Assembly (NCBI GenBank): GCA_047619685.1
Contig: JBLHLC010000090.1
Span: forward strand, 1-6,958
From: JABDJZ01 sp047619685
GTDB lineage: Bacteria; Bacteroidota; Rhodothermia; Rhodothermales; UBA10348
Direction of reading: 5' to 3'
Length of the DNA stretch: 6,958 bases
The notes under the pieces are model-generated. The model had not been told where the DNA came from. It saw only the letters and a list, made by a program, of their open reading frames with translations, and did not search any database. Shown piece after piece: positions 1 to 4,710 of this stretch. The position numbers and the translations under genes are program-made. Each line of letters starts with the position of its first letter. The stretch's first letter is position 1.

Positions 1-192
1 GACAAGGGTGCGGACAGGCTCACCTTTCCATCCTTCGGGCCGGAGCGGGAGATTGACTATTTTGCGTTCACACCGGGCAGCGGCCTTCGCGTGGTGAATC
101 AGTATTTGATCGATGAGCCGGTCATCTCCGATCACAGGCCACTCGTCGTGGAGTTGGTCTGGGAGAACCCACCAAACCCTTCAGAGCACTGA
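1..192 (+). CDS. Endonuclease/exonuclease/phosphatase-family protein, C-terminal end (partial)
   Basis: Only the last 63 codons are present; the gene continues off the left edge and stops at TGA 190-192. The fragment carries the usual end of the exonuclease III/DNase I-like metal-dependent phosphoesterase fold. A PERE-IDY segment (ID at fragment residues 18-19) gives the penultimate strand, and an SDHRP segment (residues 43-47) supplies the conserved Asp-His pair, where His is the catalytic base in this superfamily. The strand LVVELVW then closes the beta sandwich. Members cleave DNA, phospholipids, inositol phosphates or other phosphodiesters, so substrate cannot be set from this piece. The stop lies 2 bases before the next start, so the genes are probably cotranscribed. 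I am confident in the superfamily and have no view on the exact function. Confidence 0.8.
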   Translation, partial: DKGADRLTFPSFGPEREIDYFAFTPGSGLRVVNQYLIDEPVISDHRPLVVELVWENPPNPSEH

Positions 193-194
193 CC

Positions 195-665
195 ATGGAT
201 TCACGCGGCGTCACTTCCTTGTTAACCCTGGTCCCCCTCTGCTTTCTTATGACCGCTTGTACGGGGACCCGGCCCTCCAATCTGGGCATTGAGTCGGATC
301 ACCTTTCCGCGTGCCCCTCAACGCCCAACTGTGTCTCTTCCGATGCGGCCCGAGAGGCTCAGCGGGTGGATGGACTGGCCTATTCAGGACCTTCGCCCGC
401 AGCCTGGCTTGCGGTGCGCGAGGCCGTACTCGAACTGCCGCGCACCAAGATCACGGACGAGGAGGAAGGGTACCTCCGCGCGGAGTCGACGAGCTTCTTC
501 TTTCGTTTTGTAGACGACCTGGAGCTTCATCACAGGCCCTCGCTGGGCATCATCGCCGTACGTTCTGCCTCCCGAATTGGACGCAAGGACTTTGGCGTCA
601 ACCGTGAACGTGTGGAGCAACTCCGGGACCTTCTGTCGTCAAAACTCGGGAGCAACCGGCCATGA
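195..665 (+). CDS. DUF1499 family lipoprotein
   Basis: The 156-residue protein starts with a lipoprotein signal peptide: a hydrophobic stretch from about residue 8 to 20 and a lipobox LMTAC with the acylated Cys at 22, so it should be membrane-anchored. The remainder matches my knowledge of the DUF1499 family. A CPSTPNCVSS segment lies at about 40-49, a FRFVDDLEL segment near 103-111, and an AVRSASRIGRKDFGVNR segment at about 121-137, followed by a helix ending VEQLRDLL. The biochemical role of DUF1499 is not known to me. ATG 195 lies 2 bases after the upstream stop and has no clear Shine-Dalgarno site, so translation is probably coupled. Its TGA (663-665) overlaps an ATG at 662. The family call is firm, the function open. 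Confidence 0.88.
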   Translation: MDSRGVTSLLTLVPLCFLMTACTGTRPSNLGIESDHLSACPSTPNCVSSDAAREAQRVDGLAYSGPSPAAWLAVREAVLELPRTKITDEEEGYLRAESTSFFFRFVDDLELHHRPSLGIIAVRSASRIGRKDFGVNRERVEQLRDLLSSKLGSNRP

Positions 666-693
666 CCAGCATTGCCGGATGAGATCCGCATGA
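662..693 (+). promoter_or_regulatory. Chain of three ATGA stop/start overlaps (candidate translation re-initiation relay)
   Basis: The stop of the DUF1499 gene (TGA 663-665) overlaps ATG 662-664. That ATG opens a 6-codon frame (MTSIAG) ending at TGA 680-682, which overlaps ATG 679-681. The second ATG opens a 4-codon frame (MRSA) ending at TGA 691-693, which overlaps ATG 690-692, the best start of the membrane-protein gene. Each step is a 4-base ATGA junction of the type used for termination-reinitiation. The arrangement is read directly from the sequence. That ribosomes use it is inference, supported only by the weak Shine-Dalgarno context (GGATGAG at 677-683). Confidence 0.35.
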
Positions 694-701
694 GATCCGC
701 A
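679..701 (+). repeat. 11-base tandem duplication at a gene start
   Basis: The unit ATGAGATCCGC occurs twice in direct succession (679-689 and 690-700), and the following A extends the match by one base. Eleven is not a multiple of three, so the two ATGs are in different frames. The first reads into a stop after four codons; the second is in frame with the membrane protein. This looks like a recent slippage duplication that left the gene intact because the start codon was copied with it. Confidence 0.9.
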
Positions 702-1346
702 GACGACCAGCACGTGCTGGTCTCCTACCTGACGCTTCGGCGCGTGGTGGGCGCGTTGGGGGTTCTGCTGCCCGTCGCACTGGTCGTGGGAAACCGTCTG
801 CTGGGCGGAATCGGCCTGGAATACTCCATCAGCGATTACTACGGGACGCCCGTGCGGGACGTGTTCGTGGGTGTCCTCTTCGCCATCGGTTGGTTTTTGT
901 TCTCGTACCGCGGATACGAACGCGCCGATGACATCGCGGGAGATCTGGCCTGGTTGTTTGCGATGGGCGTAGCGCTATTCCCCACAACCAGCCAAGACCC
1001 CACCGTCCGTCTGCTCCATTTCGTTTCTGCAGGGCTGCTGTTCGGGGTGCTGGCCTACTTCGCGCTGTTTCTGTTCACCAAAAGCAGTCCTGGGATTCAG
1101 CCCACCAGGGCCAAGCGCATTCGCAACAAGATCTACCGGATCTGCGGGGTGACCATGCTGCTGTGCATTGCCGGAATCGGTGTGTTTCAAGGGTGGTTCG
1201 CCGACTCCGAGATTGCTACGGCCCACCCCGTGTTCTGGCTTGAGTCCCTTGCGCTTTGGGCCTTCGGCTGGTCCTGGTTTGTCAAGGGCGAGACGCTGGT
1301 CAAAGACCGCAATGTGCCGTGGCAGCCGCTCGGTGAGATCGAGTAG
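690..1346 (+). CDS. Six-helix integral membrane protein, unknown function
   Basis: From ATG 690 the protein has 218 residues. Hydrophobic helices are predicted by eye at about 19-35, 57-73, 84-97, 109-129, 150-166 and 181-198, giving an inner-membrane protein. Polar residues in or beside helices that may matter are the ISDYY segment (47-51), RD before helix 2, SYRGY (72-76), a LHF histidine at 110, and Glu185 in WLESLALWAFG. The layout recalls DUF998-like or other small six-helix families, but I cannot assign one with confidence and see no catalytic motif. A TTG at 672 would add six residues. I prefer 690 because it is an ATG, sits in an ATGA overlap and has GGATGAG six bases upstream. It is probably the last gene of the run from position 1. 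Confidence 0.75.
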   Translation: MRSADDQHVLVSYLTLRRVVGALGVLLPVALVVGNRLLGGIGLEYSISDYYGTPVRDVFVGVLFAIGWFLFSYRGYERADDIAGDLAWLFAMGVALFPTTSQDPTVRLLHFVSAGLLFGVLAYFALFLFTKSSPGIQPTRAKRIRNKIYRICGVTMLLCIAGIGVFQGWFADSEIATAHPVFWLESLALWAFGWSWFVKGETLVKDRNVPWQPLGEIE

Positions 1347-1389
1347 CCAAGGCTCCTGAAGCGAGGGCCGCTAGCGTAGTGCGCAGTAG

Positions 1390-1421
1390 TTGAGGGAGCT
1401 TGTTTGGGCTTGTTCTCTCAA
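1390..1421. terminator. Imperfect hairpin downstream of the membrane-protein gene
   Basis: TTGAGGGAGC (1390-1399) pairs with GTTCTCTCAA (1412-1421) over ten base pairs, two of them G-T wobbles on the plus-strand RNA, around a 12-base loop. It lies 43 bases after the stop at 1346. No run of T follows on either strand, so it is not a textbook intrinsic terminator. It could act as an RNA 3'-end structure, or be only part of the repeat element that contains it. Confidence 0.35.
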
Positions 1422-1447
1422 GCAGACGTGAGGACATCGCCCCAGCC

Positions 1448-1616
1448 TGAAGGTTGACATAAGCGGACACTCGATGCGCCGGAGTGGAATAATGGATCCC
1501 AATTCCACCAAATCCCAAGATTCGACCGCACGGAAGTCGACCACGGGCGGCAATTCCACTTTCGCACCCATGTTGCCGGGTCACGGAAGTAGAATTGGGA
1601 GAACGTATTCCACTTA
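1448..1616. repeat. Degenerate period-50 repeats with an IS-end-like sequence
   Basis: ATTCCAC occurs at 1502-1508, 1553-1559 and 1607-1613 (spacings 51 and 54), with an inverted copy GTGGAAT at 1484-1490. CACGGAAGT occurs at 1529-1537 and 1582-1590 (spacing 53). Thus two diverged units (1502-1552 and 1553-1606) stand head to tail, followed by the start of a third. Beside them is TTGACATAAGCGGACAC (1454-1470). From memory, IS21-family elements carry multiple short repeats near their ends that serve as transposase binding sites, and this arrangement resembles such an end. No transposase gene is present. The repeats are certain; the IS21 link is a guess. Confidence 0.6.
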
Positions 1617-1655
1617 GGCCAACGCTTAAGTGCCAAACAGAACGGCGCACCTACG

Positions 1656-3512
1656 CTAGCGGACCGGCAGCACTTCAAGAACCCGCACGCCCGAATCCTC
1701 GATCGGGTAGCCGTCCGCGACCCGAATCGTCTGCTCCCTGCCGGTCAGCAGATCTCGGACCCGGATCTCCTCAGGCCAGCGCCAGGCGAGTTCCGAGAGT
1801 TCAATAGTACGCTGCATCTCCAGCCCGTTGACAAGGACCAGGATGGTCTGATCGTCGGTGATTCGAAGGTACTTGTAGGTATCCCCCCTCCAGTCCGTCG
1901 GATAGTGAACGAGTGCCCCCTGGCGCAGGGCCGGGTTGTCTCTTCGGGCATGAAGGAGACCGCGCGTAAAGTTGAACATGGCATTCTCCTCCTCCGTCCT
2001 TCCAGCGGCACCGAAGACGCTCCGCTCATCGCCCGGAAATCCGCCTGGCATATCCGCGCGCAGTTCCACGTGGCTGGCTCCTCCCATCATGCCGAGTTCA
2101 GTGCCATAGAGCAACTGGGGAATCCCGCGCGAGGTCAGAAGCACGGCCAGCATCTGGCGAACGCGTAACGGGTGCCCCTTGGCCTCGAAAATGGCTCTGG
2201 ACACATCGTGGTTGTCAAAAAACGTCAGGATGTTGTCCGGATCGCTGTACAGAAAATCCTGCGCGAACACCGTGTAGATCTGCTTCAGCGTACCCTCCCC
2301 CCGCACGTACTTGCGCATGGCCTCCATGAGCGCGAAGTCCATTACCGAGGGGAGATTGGTCTCGAAGTCACGCTTGATTTTGCTCTCGGCCTGAAACATG
2401 GCCAGATAACCCGGCGCGTCCTCCCAAATCTCGCCCACGATATTCAAGTCCGGAAATTCCTCCAGAAGAACCTTGGCCCATCGTGCCATAAAGGCCTGGT
2501 CCGGGTAGGGATAGGTGTCCTCCCTGATGCCATCCAAGCCGCTGAACTCAAGCCACCAGAGGGTATTCTGGATGCGGTAGGTGGCCACGAAAGGGTCCCG
2601 CTGATTCAGGTCTGGCATGCCGGGCACAAACCAGAATCCCCGCAGCAGTTCGGCCGAATGCGGGTCCGCGTAAGGGTCTGTCGGTGCCAGTTTGTAGTGG
2701 GCGCCTGGCGTCTGGGCGGTCCCGTTGATCCAGCTGGCCGCAGGCAAGTCCGACATCCATGAGTGGTTGATGCCGATGTGGTTGTTGACGTGGTCGAAAA
2801 TCACCTTCAGCCCGCGAGCGTGAGCCTCGTCCACGAACCGCCTGTAGTCCGCATTGGACCCAAAACGCGCATCGATTTTGTAGAGATCGGTTGCCGCATA
2901 CCCGTGGTAGCTGCTGCGCCCGTTGTTCTCCAGGACGGGATTCAGCCAGAGGGTCGTGACACCAAGATCCTCCAGATAGTCCAGGTGATCGATGATTCCC
3001 TGGAGGTCTCCGCCGTGGCGCATGCCGGGCTTAGTGGGGTCGTATTCTTCCCGGAGTCCGTCCACGGAATCATTGGACCTGTCCCCATTGGCGAAGCGGT
3101 CCGGCGTGATCAGGTATACCACGTCGTCCTTGCTGAACCCCTGATTGCGGCCTGCAAGCGGAGCCCGGGTTCGGATCTCGTAGTCTACTCTAACGCTGCC
3201 CCCGGCGGTGCGGAGGTTCAGCGCATAGGTACCGGGCTCCAGGTCCGCCGGCACCCGGAAGTCCACGAAACCATAGGACGTACTCTCCAGCGTGTGGACA
3301 CCAGTAACGGTAAGAGCCGGGTCTTCGAAGGAGGCCGTCAGTCCGCCCAGATTTTCCCCATATATCATCAACTGCAGCTCATCCCACTGCATCCCAACCC
3401 ACCAGTTGGGCGGTTCCACCTTGTCCACGGAGGGTGCCTGCGCCATCGCGGGAGCGGCCAGCAGAAGGGTTAGAACGAGCGTGGAGAACCGGGACAGGAA
3501 CGTGGCGGGCAT
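1656..3512 (-). CDS. Exported GH13 cyclomaltodextrinase/neopullulanase-like glycoside hydrolase
   Basis: The protein has 618 residues. A signal peptide covers residues 1-24 (cleavage expected at AMA-Q), so it should be periplasmic or secreted. An N-terminal Ig-like domain (about 28-113, starting VEPPNWWVGM) is the cyclomaltodextrinase-N type, followed by a (beta/alpha)8 barrel from about 130 and a C-terminal beta domain from about 535. Catalytic regions are visible: DHVNNH (Asp240, Asn244, His245), GIRED with nucleophile Asp332, VGEIW with acid/base Glu361, and FFDNHD with stabilising Asp436. MPDLN (299-303) is the conserved region V and points to the cyclomaltodextrinase/neopullulanase group, which opens cyclodextrins and hydrolyses maltodextrins or pullulan. 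The start has AGGA four bases upstream. No SusC/SusD-like genes or regulator adjoin it. The TAG stop lies inside the right arm of the inverted repeat. Confidence 0.9.
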   Translation of the reverse strand: MPATFLSRFSTLVLTLLLAAPAMAQAPSVDKVEPPNWWVGMQWDELQLMIYGENLGGLTASFEDPALTVTGVHTLESTSYGFVDFRVPADLEPGTYALNLRTAGGSVRVDYEIRTRAPLAGRNQGFSKDDVVYLITPDRFANGDRSNDSVDGLREEYDPTKPGMRHGGDLQGIIDHLDYLEDLGVTTLWLNPVLENNGRSSYHGYAATDLYKIDARFGSNADYRRFVDEAHARGLKVIFDHVNNHIGINHSWMSDLPAASWINGTAQTPGAHYKLAPTDPYADPHSAELLRGFWFVPGMPDLNQRDPFVATYRIQNTLWWLEFSGLDGIREDTYPYPDQAFMARWAKVLLEEFPDLNIVGEIWEDAPGYLAMFQAESKIKRDFETNLPSVMDFALMEAMRKYVRGEGTLKQIYTVFAQDFLYSDPDNILTFFDNHDVSRAIFEAKGHPLRVRQMLAVLLTSRGIPQLLYGTELGMMGGASHVELRADMPGGFPGDERSVFGAAGRTEEENAMFNFTRGLLHARRDNPALRQGALVHYPTDWRGDTYKYLRITDDQTILVLVNGLEMQRTIELSELAWRWPEEIRVRDLLTGREQTIRVADGYPIEDSGVRVLEVLPVR

Positions 3513-3588
3513 GGCATCCTGAATTGGGGGAGGCGGTGCAACTCGCTACCCTTTAGTTTGGGTCCGAACGACCATTCTGCCAGCTCCC
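3513..3588. promoter_or_regulatory. Divergent intergenic region between the GH13 and DUF2164 genes
   Basis: These 76 bases separate two divergently transcribed genes and must hold both promoters if each gene has its own. On the minus side, AGGA at 3517-3520 is a plausible short Shine-Dalgarno site for the GH13 start. On the plus side no such site precedes ATG 3589. I found no convincing -10/-35 pair and no clear operator palindrome, so the role is inferred from gene orientation alone. Confidence 0.4.
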
Positions 3589-3849
3589 ATGCCGATTGAA
3601 CTGCCTGATGACGCCCGCGCCGAAGCCATCAGCTCCATCAAAGAGTACACGCGAGAGAATTTCGACGAGCCCCTCGGGGACCTGGCCTCCGGCTTTCTCC
3701 TGGACTTCTTCCTGGCGGACATCGGGCCGTCCATCTACAACAAGGCCGTTGCCGAGGCGGCAGAGAGGATGCAGGCAAAGGTCATGGACGTAGAGGTCGA
3801 GGTTCACGAGCCCGAGTTCACCTATTGGAAGAACCTCAAGAAGCGATGA
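3589..3849 (+). CDS. DUF2164 family protein
   Basis: This small soluble protein of 86 residues has no signal peptide. It matches what I know of the DUF2164 family: an opening MPIELPDDARAEAISSIKEY helix region, then GDLASGFLLDFFLADIGPSIYN at about 30-51, continuing as a helix rich in Ala and Glu, with a charged tail ending KNLKKR. The family is usually about 80 residues, so this is full length. Its function is unknown to me. Its TGA (3847-3849) overlaps the ATG of the SDR gene in an ATGA junction, so the two are very probably an operon with coupled translation. There is no clear Shine-Dalgarno site before ATG 3589. Confidence 0.88.
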   Translation: MPIELPDDARAEAISSIKEYTRENFDEPLGDLASGFLLDFFLADIGPSIYNKAVAEAAERMQAKVMDVEVEVHEPEFTYWKNLKKR

Positions 3850-4697
3850 CGGCCGGACGCTCTGGTGCCGGCGATGGCAATGGCGCTGGCGGCGCCGGCG
3901 CCGGCGTGTCGGGGGACCGCCCGCTGGCCGTCATAACGGGTGCCTCCAGCGGCATCGGCGCGGCATCCGCCCGGGCTCTGGCCGGAGCCGGCTACCGCGT
4001 CGTCCTGGTGGCGCGCTCGCCCGAGAAGCTCCGCGCGGTGGCGGATGAGATCGGGCCCTTCGCGCATGTCGAGGCGTGCGACGCTTCCGACGGCCCGGCC
4101 GTGCTTGCCATGGTGGCCCGGGTTGGCGAACAGTTTGGCACCCCTCACCTGCTGGTGAACTCGGCCGGACTGGGCGCCTGGAAACGGATAGAGGAAACCA
4201 CGCCCGAAGAAGGGCTGGAAATGCTGAAGGCGCCCTACCTGGCCGCCTTCAACATGACCCACGCGGTGATGTCCGGCATGCTGGCCCTGAAGCGCGGTGT
4301 GATCATCCACGTAGGATCTCCTGCGTCGATGTCTCCCTGGCCTGCGAGCGTGGGCTACGCGGCCTCTCGGGCGGCCCTTCGCGGCATGCACCAAGCGTTG
4401 TGCGCCGACCTCCACGGCAGCGGCGTCCACAGCTGCCACGTGGTCTTCGGTCGGGTCGAGAGCCCCTACTTTGCCAACAACGAACACGCGGCTGACCGCG
4501 TGCCCGGCATCGGTGCCGTGATCCGGACCATCACCCCGGAGGAGTGTGGTGCGGTCATCCTCAGAACGGCCCTGCGTCCGCGCCGCGAAGTGCGGTATCC
4601 GTTCGCACTTCGCTCGATGTATTGGCTCAACGCCGTCGCTCCCGGCCTTCTCCGGTGGTTGCTCAGGACTACCGGTTACCAGCACCAAGGCGACTAA
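3846..4697 (+). CDS. Short-chain dehydrogenase/reductase with YxxxR in place of YxxxK
   Basis: From ATG 3846 the protein has 283 residues. After a Gly/Ala-rich leader (3-23) the Rossmann fold begins with AVITGASSGIG, the TGxxxGxG nucleotide-binding motif (31-38). Arg57 after strand beta2 (VLVARS) suggests NADP preference. NSAG (105-108) replaces the usual NNAG, Ser158 is the likely catalytic serine, and Tyr171 sits in YAASR, so Arg175 stands where the catalytic Lys normally is. The C-terminal part (about 250-275, YWLNAVAPGLLRWLL) is hydrophobic and may contact membrane or a lipid-like substrate. An in-frame TTG at 3825 and GTG at 3906 are alternative starts; 3846 is chosen for the ATGA overlap. 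It ends 13 bases from the convergent M14 gene. The substrate is unknown. Confidence 0.85.
   Translation: MTAGRSGAGDGNGAGGAGAGVSGDRPLAVITGASSGIGAASARALAGAGYRVVLVARSPEKLRAVADEIGPFAHVEACDASDGPAVLAMVARVGEQFGTPHLLVNSAGLGAWKRIEETTPEEGLEMLKAPYLAAFNMTHAVMSGMLALKRGVIIHVGSPASMSPWPASVGYAASRAALRGMHQALCADLHGSGVHSCHVVFGRVESPYFANNEHAADRVPGIGAVIRTITPEECGAVILRTALRPRREVRYPFALRSMYWLNAVAPGLLRWLLRTTGYQHQGD
3862..3906 (+). repeat. GGNGCN-type low-complexity tract encoding a Gly/Ala-rich N-terminus
   Basis: The stretch is made of GGC/GCC/GCG-rich codons, with GGCGCC repeated at its right end, and encodes alternating Gly and Ala before the Rossmann fold of the SDR. It could be a flexible leader produced by replication slippage. 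It could also be untranslated if the GTG at 3906 is the true start. Confidence 0.6.
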
Positions 4698-4710
4698 ATC
4701 GCCCGTTGAG

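Larger units (their letters stand above)
1347..1655. other. Convergent gene-free region (309 bases), repeat-rich
   Basis: This gap separates the ends of the membrane-protein gene and the GH13 gene. I find no credible gene in it: open frames exist on the minus strand but run through internal repeats and have no recognisable protein. It holds the hairpin, the period-50 repeats and most of the inverted-repeat-bounded element listed separately. By eye it is somewhat less GC-rich than the flanking genes, which fits sequence of different origin. Confidence 0.7.
1368..1662. mobile_element. Candidate small non-autonomous element bounded by imperfect inverted repeats
   Basis: The left arm CCGCTAGCGTAG-TGCGC (1368-1384) is matched by the reverse complement of the right arm (1645-1662). 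The match is 12 identical bases, one extra base (C1650), then 5 more identical bases. The 8-base core CGCTAGCG is itself a palindrome, which makes part of the match easier to get, but the flanking TAG/CTA and TGCGC also agree. The arms enclose about 295 bases without a gene, with further internal repeats, as in a MITE-like element or an IS remnant. The right arm runs into the last codons of the GH13 gene. I see no clear target-site duplication, so this stays a candidate. Confidence 0.35.

Noticed and set aside
1454..1496. TTGACA at 1454-1459 as a promoter -35 box
   Set aside because: No -10-like sequence lies 16-18 bases downstream and no gene follows; it fits better as part of the repeat element.
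1418..1678. Minus-strand frame with repeated KWN segments in the intergenic region
   Set aside because: The amino-acid repeats simply translate the period-50 DNA repeats. The composition is unlike a folded protein, and it overlaps the end of the GH13 gene.
2172..3473. Two plus-strand open frames (196 and 236 codons) antisense to the GH13 gene
   Set aside because: They contain no known motifs and are explained by codon bias of the GH13 gene on the opposite strand.
3547..3560. Possible Bacteroidota-type promoter (TAnnTTTG-like) upstream of the DUF2164 gene
   Set aside because: TACCCTTTA and TTAGTTTG each miss the consensus, and no TTG lies at the right distance upstream.
3822..4688. Long minus-strand open frame (288 codons) opposite the SDR gene
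   Set aside because: It mirrors the SDR in GC-rich DNA, is rich in Arg, Gly, His and Ala, and has no recognisable motif. The plus-strand SDR has clear family signatures.
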